Shown here in pieces: positions 6,983-13,841 of a stretch of DNA of 13,841 nt. Under the pieces are notes generated by a model. The model was not told the DNA's origin. It made no database searches and saw only the letters and a program-made list of their open reading frames with translations. The position numbers and the translations under genes were made by a program. This DNA comes from JAAETI01 sp965368515. GTDB lineage: Bacteria; Actinomycetota; Acidimicrobiia; Spongiisociales; UBA5794. The DNA lies in the NCBI GenBank assembly GCA_965368515.1, contig CBDUNF010000082.1:1-13841 (forward strand), given 5' to 3'. Numbering within the stretch: the stretch's first letter is position 1; every line of letters starts with the position of its first letter.

Positions 6983-7012
6983 GGAAGTGGGGCCCTGCAT
7001 GGCCCCACTTCC
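6983..7012 (-). terminator. Hairpin terminator candidate of the hydroxylase operon
   Basis: GGAAGTGGGGCC (6983-6994) is perfectly complementary to GGCCCCACTTCC (7001-7012), a 12-bp stem with a 6-base loop. It lies 17 bp after the stop codon of the Gfo/Idh/MocA gene. There is no T run. Confidence 0.7.
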
Positions 7013-7029
7013 AACGGACTCTTGTAGTT

Positions 7030-8037
7030 CTACGCGTACTTGGTGACCGGCTCGGGATTACCCGATTCGGACGACTTGACCACTGCCTCGAGGATGGCAA
7101 CGTTGCCAAGCCGCTCGGCATTGTTGAAGCGGTACTCGACGCGGCCGGCGACGGCGTCGGCCCAGTGCTCGTAGCCAGCCTTGACCGGACTTGCCGGCTC
7201 GAAGTCCGTTCGGGTCTGGTCGGCGTCGCCTCGCTTGCGGACGAAGAACTGGGTAGTGCCACCCGGATCGACGTGCTGAGTCTCGCGAGCTTCTGCCCAG
7301 GCGTGGCTGCCGTAGACGACAAACCGGGCGTAGTCGGGGGTGGCCGACAGGGCCGAGATGTAACCGGTGGTGCCGTCGGCGAATTTGAGATGCGCCGAGA
7401 CGACATCCCCGGTCGGGATCGCCAGGATTCTCTTCTCGACATGGGCGTGGATGTTGTCGACCTCGCCGACCAGGCTGAGCATCATGTCACTGAGGTGGAC
7501 GGCCATGCCGGTCCACCCGGCGGCCGGAGCCTCTTCCTTGCTGCCACGCCAGTTGTCGGCCGTCATGTTGAGCCAGCGATCGTGGCTCCAATGTGCCTCC
7601 ATGTGGATGATGGTGCCGAACTCGCCGGCGTCCGCCATACGTTTGATCTCTTCCCACGCCGGCTCGAAACGGCGCTCGTGGCCGATCCCCATGACAATGC
7701 CGGCGTCGTCGCATGCCTGCACCATCTTGACCGCGGCGTTTTCGTTGAGCGCAAGGGGCTTCTCACAGAAGATCTCTTTGCCGGCGGCTGCAGCTTGGAT
7801 CACTGCCTCCTCGTGCAGGCGATGCGGGATTGTCAGGATGACACCCTCAACATTGGGGTCGTCGAGCGCCTGCTGATAGTCGGAGTAGACCGGCAGACCG
7901 TGCTCGGCGGTGAAACGCTCTGCCATCTCGGGAGCGGGATCGACGCCACACACGACTTCGATCTTGTCGCTGTCTTTGAGAACCGAAGTGACCTGGCTCC
8001 CCCACCATCCGAGCCCAACCTGGGCGACCTTCAACAT
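7030..8037 (-). CDS. Gfo/Idh/MocA family NAD(P)-dependent oxidoreductase
   Basis: This 335-residue enzyme begins with a Rossmann fold, GLGWWG (8-13), and carries the family's EKPLAL (92-97) with the near-invariant Lys K93. The C-terminal beta-sheet substrate domain starts at about 122. H181 in GMAVHLSD is the likely catalytic His, and the Asp often found four residues before it is replaced by Gly, as in one subset of the family. These enzymes oxidise or reduce a hydroxyl or keto group on sugars, inositols, glycosides or similar rings. The ATG follows AAGGAGCA closely. It is the last gene of the minus-strand hydroxylase operon, 50 bp after the large-subunit stop, and is followed by a hairpin. 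The substrate cannot be assigned. Confidence 0.9.
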   Translation of the reverse strand: MLKVAQVGLGWWGSQVTSVLKDSDKIEVVCGVDPAPEMAERFTAEHGLPVYSDYQQALDDPNVEGVILTIPHRLHEEAVIQAAAAGKEIFCEKPLALNENAAVKMVQACDDAGIVMGIGHERRFEPAWEEIKRMADAGEFGTIIHMEAHWSHDRWLNMTADNWRGSKEEAPAAGWTGMAVHLSDMMLSLVGEVDNIHAHVEKRILAIPTGDVVSAHLKFADGTTGYISALSATPDYARFVVYGSHAWAEARETQHVDPGGTTQFFVRKRGDADQTRTDFEPASPVKAGYEHWADAVAGRVEYRFNNAERLGNVAILEAVVKSSESGNPEPVTKYA

Positions 8038-8087
8038 TGCTGCTCCTTAGCTACGTGCCGGCGGGGCAGATAGCCCGAGCCGGGTCT

Positions 8088-10391
8088 TTACTTCTCGGTG
8101 TCTTGAGCTTCCTTGGCGGCAAGCGCCTGCAAGACCTTCTCAGGCGTGATTGGTAGATCCGCTATCCGGATGCCAACAGCATCGAACAGCGCGTTTGCAA
8201 TGGCGGGCGGCGTTGCCGCGGCCGCGGGCTCCGCTATCCCCTTGGCCCCGTACGGGGCTTCGTCATGTACCGATTCGACGAGGATCGGCGTGATTTCTGG
8301 GACGTCGAGGATTGTCGCCACTTTGTAGTCGGCGAGGCTTCCGTTCTGGATTCGCCCGTTATCGAACTTGAAGTCTTCGAAGAGGCCGTTGGATACTCCC
8401 ATGACCACTCCCCCTTCGATCTGCTGTTCGCAGGTCATCGGGTTGATGGCCTTGCCAACATCAGCGGCGGCGGCGACCTTGATGACGCGGACCACGCCGG
8501 TCTCGATGTCGACTTCGACCTCGGCCGCCTGGGTGCACAGCATCCAGAAGATGCTGCTGATCCACTCGACCCCGGGATCCGCCTTCAGCAGCGGCGATTC
8601 GGCCGATGAGTAGCGGCCACCGGCGGTCAGCGAATACACCTCAGCCGAGTACTTGGCCAGTAGTTCCTTGAGCGTGATGACAGCTTCGTCGGCCGCGTCG
8701 TAGATCACGGCATCGCGCATCGATAGCTCGTCGGGATCAACATCGAAATGGTCGGCGACGAGATCAAACAGCTTGGCGCGGATCTCGGCAGCGGCATCAA
8801 CGATGGCGTTGCCCATGTGATAGGTCGTACGGCTCGAGGCAACCGGTCCGTTATACGGAGTAGATGCCGTGTCGGTTTCCCGAATCGAGACGTCGCCCAT
8901 CGGCACGCCGATGGCGTCCGCCGCGATCTGGGCCAGAACCGTGTCCTGCCCTGCACCGATCTCCGGAGCGGCGCTCACAACCGAGACCCGTCCGTCCGCT
9001 TCCATGTTGACGACACAGTTCGAACTCGATGGCGTCATGGTCGGCTTGATCATCGTGGCAATACCCTTGCCACGACGCAGATGAGGAGCGGGTTCCCGAT
9101 CGACGTGGCCCCAGCCGATTTCCTCGCTGGCACGTTCGATGGTCTCGCGCAGCCCAACACCGTGCATGATCTGCCCGTTGATATAGGCGTCGCCTTCTTC
9201 GTACCCGTTCTGCAGCCGGATCGCTACCGGGTCAATTGCCAGTTTCGTGGCGATCTCATCCATCTGGGACTCGCATGCGAATGTGACCTGAGTGGTCCCG
9301 TAGCCGCGGTACGAACCGGTGATCTGCTTGTTGGTGTAGACCTGGCGCGACAGGATCTCCAGATTGGGGACCCGGTACGGACCGATGATGGTTTGCGAAC
9401 CGCGAATCGCGACACCGACCGTGTAGGCCGTATACGCCCCGCTGTCCCACAGCACCTCGGCCTGGCGGGCGGTGAAGAAGCCATCCTTGGTCACGCCGGT
9501 CTTCAGCTTCATGATTGCCGGCACCCGGAGCTGGGTAGCGATGAGGTCTTCTTCGCGGGTCAGCTCTACACGAACGGGCCTACCCCCGGTCTGGCGGGCC
9601 AGCGCAACGGCAACGGCCTCGGCGATCGGAACGCCCTTGCCGCCGAAGGACCCACCGACTTGTGTCACCTTGAGTCGCACCTGATCGCTGGCAAGGCCGA
9701 GCCCATCAGTGAGCTCCTTGCGCAGGAAGAAGGGCCGATCGGTGGACACCCACAGGGTGTATCCGCCGGTGTTGGGATCGTATTTGGCGATAGATGCGTG
9801 CACTTCGAGGGCAACGTGGCTCAGTGCGTGTGCCGAGTACTCGCCTTCGACAATGAGGTCGGCAGCAGCAAAACCGGCTTCCACGTCACCCCGGCTGTGC
9901 CGGTAGAGAGTATTGATGTTGGTGTGCGGGACGATTTCGTGGCCGCCGCGCACGTAGTTGTGGAGGTCGGGATGAACCAGTGGTGCGTCGGGGGCAAGCG
10001 CGGCTCGCATGTCGGCGACAACCGGGAGTTCTTCGTAGTCGACATGAATCAGGTCACGGGCTCGCTGTGCTTCGCGCTCGGTCGTGGCGGCGACCGCGAC
10101 TACTGGTTCACCGACATAGCGGACACGATCGACAGCGAGGAAGGGCTGATCCTGGATGGCCGAGCCAAACTTGAACGGGAAGTCCTTGCCGGTGACGACT
10201 GCCTGGACACCGGGAGAGGTGAGCGCTTTCGATATGTCGATGCCGACGATTCGGGCGTGTGCGTGCGGGCTTCGCAGCACCGCTCCATGCAGCATGCCGG
10301 GGAGATTGACATCAACGGCATAGATGGCTCCACCCGTTACCTTGTCGGCCGAATCGACCCGTGCGGCCCTGGTTCCAACATATGCTGTCAT
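8088..10391 (-). CDS. Xanthine-dehydrogenase-family hydroxylase, molybdopterin-binding large subunit
   Basis: The 767-residue catalytic subunit holds the molybdenum cofactor and hydroxylates an aldehyde, N-heterocycle or similar substrate with water-derived oxygen. Visible motifs are the N-terminal KVTGGAIYAVD domain, QVGGSFGGK (244-252), GSYRGYGTTQ (359-368), GAGQDT (479-484) and GAKGIAEP with the catalytic Glu E721. It lacks the AYRCSFR loop of true CO dehydrogenase, so a coxL-type name would mislead. The frame is open to 10454, but ATG 10391 is chosen. It overlaps the small-subunit stop as ATGA, has AGGAG 7 bases upstream, and restores the normal MTAYVGTRAARVD opening. The overlap implies translational coupling. 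No cofactor-maturation gene (XdhC or MobA type) is nearby. Confidence 0.92.
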   Translation of the reverse strand: MTAYVGTRAARVDSADKVTGGAIYAVDVNLPGMLHGAVLRSPHAHARIVGIDISKALTSPGVQAVVTGKDFPFKFGSAIQDQPFLAVDRVRYVGEPVVAVAATTEREAQRARDLIHVDYEELPVVADMRAALAPDAPLVHPDLHNYVRGGHEIVPHTNINTLYRHSRGDVEAGFAAADLIVEGEYSAHALSHVALEVHASIAKYDPNTGGYTLWVSTDRPFFLRKELTDGLGLASDQVRLKVTQVGGSFGGKGVPIAEAVAVALARQTGGRPVRVELTREEDLIATQLRVPAIMKLKTGVTKDGFFTARQAEVLWDSGAYTAYTVGVAIRGSQTIIGPYRVPNLEILSRQVYTNKQITGSYRGYGTTQVTFACESQMDEIATKLAIDPVAIRLQNGYEEGDAYINGQIMHGVGLRETIERASEEIGWGHVDREPAPHLRRGKGIATMIKPTMTPSSSNCVVNMEADGRVSVVSAAPEIGAGQDTVLAQIAADAIGVPMGDVSIRETDTASTPYNGPVASSRTTYHMGNAIVDAAAEIRAKLFDLVADHFDVDPDELSMRDAVIYDAADEAVITLKELLAKYSAEVYSLTAGGRYSSAESPLLKADPGVEWISSIFWMLCTQAAEVEVDIETGVVRVIKVAAAADVGKAINPMTCEQQIEGGVVMGVSNGLFEDFKFDNGRIQNGSLADYKVATILDVPEITPILVESVHDEAPYGAKGIAEPAAAATPPAIANALFDAVGIRIADLPITPEKVLQALAAKEAQDTEK

Positions 10392-10855
10392 TCGTCTACT
10401 CCTGCTGCCTCGGCGACTGCTGCGACGATCTTTGGATAAGCGCCGCACCTGCAAAGTACCCCGCCGAGAGCCGTTTTGACCTCTTCGGCATCAGGTTTCT
10501 TGCCGTCGCGGAGAAGCGCCGTCGCCGTGAGCACCATCCCAGGCGTGCAGAATCCGCACTGAAACGCACCCGTATCGATGAATGCCTGTTGGACTGCGGT
10601 CAGTTCGCCATCGTCTGCAAGACCCTCAATTGTCTCGATTTCGTGACCGCTTGCGTCGCCAGCCAGCACAAGACACGAGGTCACGGGTTCGCCGTCAACC
10701 AGGACAACGCACGTGCCGCACTCACCGACTCCGCAGCCTTCCTTGGTACCGGTGAGAAGCAAGTTCTCGCGGAGGACCTCAAGCAGGGTGAGTGTCGGAT
10801 CGACCTCGAGCTGAAGTTCTTTGCCGTTGACATTGGTGGTGACCTGAGTGTTCAC
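10388..10855 (-). CDS. Xanthine-dehydrogenase-family hydroxylase, [2Fe-2S] small subunit
   Basis: This 155-residue electron-transfer subunit carries two [2Fe-2S] clusters. C41, C46, C49 and C61 form the plant-ferredoxin-type site (GCGVGECGTC), and C100, C103, C135 and C137 form the second site (CGFCTPG and CRCG). All eight ligands are present, and the length is typical of separate small subunits. It passes electrons from the molybdenum centre to the FAD subunit. The GTG start overlaps the FAD-subunit stop as GTGA, with GGAGG 7 bases upstream. Its own stop overlaps the large-subunit ATG, so the three subunits should be made in a fixed ratio. Confidence 0.95.
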   Translation of the reverse strand: MNTQVTTNVNGKELQLEVDPTLTLLEVLRENLLLTGTKEGCGVGECGTCVVLVDGEPVTSCLVLAGDASGHEIETIEGLADDGELTAVQQAFIDTGAFQCGFCTPGMVLTATALLRDGKKPDAEEVKTALGGVLCRCGAYPKIVAAVAEAAGVDE

Positions 10856-11742
10856 GATGAGACCTCCGCTCCTGCGAGCTCGACGGCGGCCGTGAGCACT
10901 CTCTTTGTCAATACCTCAGCCAGGGTCGTTCGATATTCGGCGCTGGCGCGCATGTCCCCGATCGGCTTGGCTTCCGTTCCGGCCGTCCTGGCCGCGGCTG
11001 CGATCAGCTCTGCTGAAACCCTCTTGCCGCGCATCGCGGCCTCGGTTTCGGGAGCCCGCATGGGGATCGGACCGAGGGATGCAAGGGCGACCCGACAGTC
11101 GATGACCTCGCCTTGCTCGCCAAGGACGACGCTCGCCGCTGATCCGGCAAGCGCGATATCGGTGCCACTGCCCCGCTTGCCGATCTTGGCGTGAGCGGAA
11201 CCGTATCGAGCGGGCGGATCCGGCAGGAAGAAGGACGTGATGATGTCCGTGGTGGCAAGAATCGTCGCACCAGGACCGGTGTACAGATCTTCGACAGCGT
11301 GTTCGCGAGCGCCATCGCTGCCCACGACGCTGGCCACGGCTCCGCTGACAATCAGCGCTGGACCTAGGTCGGAAGCGGGTGAAGCGCGACCGACGTTGCC
11401 GCCGACGGTGGCAAGAGCGCGGACGGGAGGTGAAGCCAGAATCGAAGCTGCCTGGGCGACCGCAGGATGCCGAGCCGCAAGCAGCGCGGATTCTCCCACC
11501 AGAGTCACTTTGGTGAGGGCCCCAATACGGATCCCTCCGTCAACCTCCTCGATCCCCGACAGATTCGGGATTCCCTTGATGTTGACAACAGCGGTCGGAG
11601 TCATCCTGCCGATCTTCATATCGACAATCAGGTCGGTTCCGCCGGCAATAACCCTCGCCTGGTCACCAGCGGCAGCCAGCTCGGCGATCGCTTCATCCAG
11701 GGTCGCGGGCTCGTGATAGGTGAAGTCGTGGAGGCGTTTCAC
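10852..11742 (-). CDS. Xanthine-dehydrogenase-family hydroxylase, FAD-binding medium subunit
   Basis: The 296-residue subunit has the two FAD-binding signatures of the family, AGGTDL (33-38) and TVGGNVGRASPASD (112-125), followed by a CO-dehydrogenase-flavoprotein-type C-terminal domain. It receives electrons from the [2Fe-2S] subunit and passes them to an acceptor that is not encoded nearby. It starts at GTG 11742, with only a modest GAGGG site 8 bases upstream, 23 bp after the VOC gene stop. It therefore probably depends on the VOC promoter. Subunit order medium-small-large matches many actinobacterial and proteobacterial molybdenum hydroxylases. Confidence 0.94.
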   Translation of the reverse strand: MKRLHDFTYHEPATLDEAIAELAAAGDQARVIAGGTDLIVDMKIGRMTPTAVVNIKGIPNLSGIEEVDGGIRIGALTKVTLVGESALLAARHPAVAQAASILASPPVRALATVGGNVGRASPASDLGPALIVSGAVASVVGSDGAREHAVEDLYTGPGATILATTDIITSFFLPDPPARYGSAHAKIGKRGSGTDIALAGSAASVVLGEQGEVIDCRVALASLGPIPMRAPETEAAMRGKRVSAELIAAAARTAGTEAKPIGDMRASAEYRTTLAEVLTKRVLTAAVELAGAEVSS

Positions 11743-11765
11743 TGGCTACACCCTCGCCCGATACG

Positions 11766-12161
11766 TCATGAAGCTTCCATCGGGCAGAGGATTTCGAGAA
11801 CGATGCCGTCAGGACCGTCGACAAATGCAATCTCGTAGCCCTCGGGGCCCGGCCGGCGGATGTAGATCTTGAACCCTTGCTCCTCGAAGCGGCCAAGAAT
11901 CGCATCCATGTCATCGACCTCGATGCCGATGTGCTCCAAACCCCAATAAGGGATCGGCTGCGGTTCGGCCATCTTGGCGGCATCTGAGTCGGGATGACCG
12001 GTGATTTGGATGCGTATTCCGTCAAGATCTACCGGGGTGAAGAGCATCTCGCCCAGCGAGAATTCGGGGACGATCGTCGCTCCGAACATGTCCACCCACC
12101 ACTTTGCAGTCTCCCGCGGATGCTTGGACTTAATGTGGGCGTGATGGAATTTGTTGGCCAT
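11766..12161 (-). CDS. VOC/glyoxalase-fold metalloprotein
   Basis: This 131-residue protein has two beta-alpha-beta-beta-beta modules: KFHHAHIKSKHPRETAKWW at the start and GLEHIGIEVDDMDAI from about 74. Likely metal ligands are H7 or H9, H77 and E123 (VLEIL). The family includes glyoxalases, extradiol dioxygenases and epimerases, and the substrate is not predictable from these motifs. The frame extends upstream to 12335, but that extension runs back through the promoter and operator and has no domain character. ATG 12161, just behind GGAGAGG, is chosen. As the first gene of the hydroxylase operon, directly behind the shared operator-like element, it probably acts on the hydroxylase substrate or product. 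Confidence 0.85.
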   Translation of the reverse strand: MANKFHHAHIKSKHPRETAKWWVDMFGATIVPEFSLGEMLFTPVDLDGIRIQITGHPDSDAAKMAEPQPIPYWGLEHIGIEVDDMDAILGRFEEQGFKIYIRRPGPEGYEIAFVDGPDGIVLEILCPMEAS

Positions 12162-12172
12162 GCCTCTCCATT

Positions 12173-12193
12173 TAATCGTTAATCGATGATATA
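12173..12193 (+). promoter_or_regulatory. Shared operator-like element, site 3 (VOC/hydroxylase operon)
   Basis: TAATCGTTAATCGATGATAT aligns without gaps to site 1 at 17 of 21 positions (21 compared, 12173-12193). The inverted repeat is slightly degenerate here (TCGTT-A-ATCGA), with an alternative ATCG/CGAT pair. It lies 12-32 bp before the VOC ATG and overlaps the predicted -10 box, so a bound protein should block transcription start. Confidence 0.6.
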
Positions 12194-12215
12194 GGAATTG
12201 CGGGTCTAGCGTCAA
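12186..12215 (-). promoter_or_regulatory. Candidate promoter of the VOC/hydroxylase operon
   Basis: On the minus strand TTGACG (12210-12215) is a good -35 box. The -10 is TATCAT at 12186-12191 (18-base spacing) or TATATC at 12188-12193 (16-base spacing). This is the best sigma-70-type promoter in the window and leaves a leader of roughly 15-20 bases with the ribosome binding site. Confidence 0.6.
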
Positions 12216-12221
12216 GCAGCG

Positions 12222-12259
12222 CCAACACCGGTTGGAGGAGAAGCGACCGGCTGTGTTGG
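12222..12259 (-). terminator. Bulged hairpin, terminator candidate of the ABC ATPase gene
   Basis: CCAACACCGGT (12222-12232) pairs with ACCGG (12246-12250) and TGTTGG (12254-12259), giving 11 pairs interrupted by a 3-base bulge, with a 13-base loop. It starts 15 bp beyond the ABC gene stop and separates that gene from the operon promoter. Confidence 0.45.
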
Positions 12260-12274
12260 ACCAAGAGCCAGTAT

Positions 12275-13078
12275 CTAGGACCAGGCGTGGAATCGCTCGG
12301 ATCTCTTCTCCAAGAACAGTTTCTGACCGAAGCAATTACTCAGCGAGTTGCCGGACAACACGCTGTCGATGGGCCCGTCGGCCAGCACCGATCCACCCGA
12401 AATCAAAACGATGTGCCCAAATCCCGGTGGAATCTCCTCCACATGATGGGTGACAAGGACGACCGCCGGGCTTGTGACATCAGCGGCTAGCTCGGCCAAA
12501 GACCCGACGAGACGCTCTCGAGCGCCGAGATCGAGTCCGGTCATCGCCTCATCGAGGAACAGGACTTCCGGCTTGGTCATCAGGCTCCGGGCGATGAGTA
12601 CCCGCTGTCTTTCCCCCGATGAGAGGGTCCCAAACCGCCGATCGGCAAGATGCCCGGCGGCGAGTCGGTCGAGGTGATAGCGAGCACGCTCCCAGTCGCT
12701 GTCGTCATAGCTGTGGAAACGGGTAGCGACGAAGGACGCGTGTCTTCCAGTGACGACGATGTCTAGAGCAGAGAAGTCGTGGCGGATCATCCCGGCCAGC
12801 CCCGCTCCCGCGTATCCAACACGCTCGCGCAACTCGCGAACGTCAACCTTCCCGTATCGCTCCCCCAACAGCCTGACCGTACCCCGCGATGGCCCCATGT
12901 AGGTCGAGGCGACCTGCAACATCGTGGTCTTGCCGGCGCCATTGGGACCCAGCACCACCCACCGCTCGTGGCGCCGAACCTTCCAGTTCACGCCGCGCAG
13001 CAGGTAGCGGCCGTCGCGGATGACGGCGACGTTCTCGAGCGCAATGACTTCTGAGTTGTCTGTGGTTGAGTCGGTCAA
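12275..13078 (-). CDS. ABC transporter ATP-binding protein, stand-alone
   Basis: This 267-residue ATPase has Walker A GPNGAGKT (44-51), the signature LSSGERQ (152-158), Walker B VLFLDE (172-177) and the switch His H211 in VTHHVEE. All catalytic residues are present and there is no membrane segment. No permease or binding protein is next to it in this window. It resembles the YlmA-like single-gene ATPases of Gram-positive bacteria, whose partner is unclear; the resemblance is from memory. The TTG start at 13078 gives a sensible acidic N-terminus but has no clear ribosome binding site, so the exact start is uncertain. It sits upstream of the VOC operon but is separated from it by a hairpin and a good promoter. 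Confidence 0.87.
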   Translation of the reverse strand: MTDSTTDNSEVIALENVAVIRDGRYLLRGVNWKVRRHERWVVLGPNGAGKTTMLQVASTYMGPSRGTVRLLGERYGKVDVRELRERVGYAGAGLAGMIRHDFSALDIVVTGRHASFVATRFHSYDDSDWERARYHLDRLAAGHLADRRFGTLSSGERQRVLIARSLMTKPEVLFLDEAMTGLDLGARERLVGSLAELAADVTSPAVVLVTHHVEEIPPGFGHIVLISGGSVLADGPIDSVLSGNSLSNCFGQKLFLEKRSERFHAWS

Positions 13079-13111
13079 GACACGGCTCTGTGTGTGCGGG
13101 GTCGGTTCGGC

Positions 13112-13117
13112 ATCATA
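13112..13117 (-). promoter_or_regulatory. Candidate -10 box of the ABC ATPase gene
   Basis: TATGAT on the minus strand differs from the consensus at one base. It would give a start about 27 bases before TTG 13078. The -35 region at the right spacing (GGATTG) is poor. Confidence 0.4.
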
Positions 13118-13262
13118 ACCAGCGCCGCTTTGGCCAATCCTTCACACAAAACGTCGCTAGCGATCCGGCGGAGACCCAGTCGTGCCCGCAGTTCGCCGAT
13201 CGGAACTCGGCCAACGCCCGCGCTCCGGATCGGACCCGACACCTAGATCAAGTTGGACGGCT

Positions 13263-13295
13263 CCCCGACCGGGGCGCCTGAGCAGTTATCAGGCG
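13263..13295 (-). terminator. Tandem hairpins at the end of the partial hypothetical gene
   Basis: CGCCTGA (13275-13281) pairs with TCAGGCG (13289-13295) around a 7-base loop, and the stop codon lies inside the stem. Immediately beyond it on the minus strand, CCCC/GGGG (13263-13266 with 13271-13274) forms a second tight hairpin. Together they are a plausible terminator. Confidence 0.5.
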
Positions 13296-13841
13296 AAGGG
13301 TGGAGCGGTGTTGGGATTCCACGGATCCGGAGCCTCATCTCGTATGTCGGCGGAAGACACGTTGTCGGAGACAAGGGTCACCGCAGCGTCGCCCGGCAGT
13401 CCATCTACGACCCAGAGCTGGCCGACGCCACAGTCCCCTCCCGCGGATGACGTGGCGAGTACCGGCAACCCGCCGCCACGGAAGAACCCAACAACCGACC
13501 CGGGCAGGTCTGCATCAGAAACCTCGCCAGCCACAAAGAGCGACGAATCCGCATCGGCGCATCGTCCCTCGGTTACGGCAACCCAGTCGGTGTGCGCGGG
13601 ATGCAGGACGAACGCCGTCATGTCAATCCCGCGGGCGCCTACACCGGTGGTCAGAGTTGGCGGTGGTGCGGTCAGATCTGCATCGACGAAGTAGAGCTCG
13701 GGCACCGGGAGCGACATTCCGGGCACGATCGAATCGATCTGTTCGACATCGAGCTTGGTGCTGATCGGCACGAGATCCACGTAGCTGACCTGGGAGTCGC
13801 TGCCGGTTGCCGTCAGTATCCAGAGCCGGGAACCATCCGGG
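13289..13841 (-). CDS. Hypothetical protein, 5' end outside the window
   Basis: An open frame on the minus strand runs from the right edge to a TGA at 13289-13291, about 184 residues. A GTG at 13780 could start a 163-residue form. However, the frame continues upstream with coherent sequence (GSRLWILTATGSDSQVSYVD) and no ribosome binding site precedes that GTG, so the gene is probably cut by the window edge. The protein is rich in small residues, Asp, Val and Pro, with short beta-strand-like stretches and two Cys (in EGRC and GGDC). That composition is usual for exported actinobacterial proteins, although no signal peptide can be seen because the N-terminus is missing. I do not recognise the family. 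Confidence 0.6.
   Translation of the reverse strand, partial: PDGSRLWILTATGSDSQVSYVDLVPISTKLDVEQIDSIVPGMSLPVPELYFVDADLTAPPPTLTTGVGARGIDMTAFVLHPAHTDWVAVTEGRCADADSSLFVAGEVSDADLPGSVVGFFRGGGLPVLATSSAGGDCGVGQLWVVDGLPGDAAVTLVSDNVSSADIRDEAPDPWNPNTAPPFA

Larger units (their letters stand above)
6452..7029. other. 578-bp intergenic region with no supported gene
   Basis: This stretch separates the PEP-utiliser-like gene from the end of the hydroxylase operon. It holds the ribosome binding site at about 6459-6466 and an unusually long presumed leader. It also holds a CCCC/GGGG inverted repeat at 6628-6640, shared element site 2 (6730-6750) with a weak promoter, palindromes CCGAATTCGG (6788-6797) and GGGTACCC (6820-6827), a GC-rich repeat-like block (about 6895-6980) and a terminator hairpin (6983-7012). 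The short open frames here have no ribosome binding sites and repeat-like composition, and I do not call them genes. Confidence 0.6.

Noticed and set aside
6883..8073. Plus-strand 396-residue open frame spanning the repeat-like block
   Set aside because: It is mostly antisense to the Gfo/Idh/MocA gene and starts inside low-complexity repeat sequence.
8074..8084. Small CCCG/CGGG hairpin between the large subunit and Gfo/Idh/MocA genes
   Set aside because: A 4-bp stem with a 3-base loop is too weak to be called a terminator; the 50-bp gap fits continued transcription.
8088..10391. Carbon monoxide dehydrogenase large subunit (CoxL)
   Set aside because: The AYRCSFR active-site loop of form I CO dehydrogenase is absent; GSYRGYGTTQ occupies the region.
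8748..10439. Plus-strand 563-residue open frame
   Set aside because: Exact antisense of the molybdopterin subunit, which has all its motifs; long antisense frames are common in high-GC genes.
10392..10454. N-terminal extension of the large subunit
   Set aside because: The extra 21 residues are Arg/Ser-rich, lie inside the small-subunit gene and have no support compared with the ATGA-coupled start at 10391.
12162..12335. 58-residue N-terminal extension of the VOC protein
   Set aside because: It would run through the end of the ABC gene, a hairpin and the promoter/operator; ATG 12161 has its own ribosome binding site.

Overview
The window is GC-rich, uses GTG and TTG starts alongside ATG, and has one probable leaderless start. 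Together with the protein families present, this suggests a high-GC actinobacterium, perhaps of the Acidimicrobiia type; the taxon is an inference. All well-supported genes are catabolic or accessory. I see no rRNA, tRNA, CRISPR array, transposase or phage gene.

Layout from left to right. A C-terminal gene scrap (+) and a YunG-like gene (+) end at about 592. A hairpin-rich convergent gap follows, then mmsA, a CoA-acylating (methyl)malonate-semialdehyde dehydrogenase (-). A divergent promoter region (2241-2394) leads to a cytosolic GH3 glycosidase (+). Convergent to that is a 585-residue PEP-utiliser-like protein (-) with the swivelling phospho-histidine domain but no ATP-grasp domain. A 578-bp gap (6452-7029) separates it from a five-gene minus-strand operon. 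In transcription order this is a VOC/glyoxalase-fold protein, the FAD, [2Fe-2S] and molybdopterin subunits of a xanthine-dehydrogenase-family hydroxylase, and a Gfo/Idh/MocA oxidoreductase. The right end holds a lone ABC ATPase (-) and a partial hypothetical gene (-).

The most interesting signal is not a gene. Three intergenic sites, at 2281-2301, 6730-6750 and 12173-12193, share a 21-bp element with core T(A/G)ATCG(A/T)T(T/A)ATCGA, with 14 of 21 positions identical in all three. They lie in front of mmsA, the PEP-utiliser-like gene and the VOC/hydroxylase operon respectively. At mmsA and at the VOC operon the element overlaps or abuts a predicted -10 box, the usual place for a repressor operator. 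No regulator gene is in the window.

The inferred picture is one regulon for an unknown substrate. A molybdenum hydroxylase and an NAD(P)-dependent Gfo/Idh/MocA enzyme would oxidise it, a VOC protein would rearrange or cleave it, a phosphotransferase-like enzyme would act on it, and MmsA would turn a semialdehyde into an acyl-CoA. The adjacent GH3 enzyme could release an aglycone or sugar. The substrate and the order of steps are not shown by the sequence.
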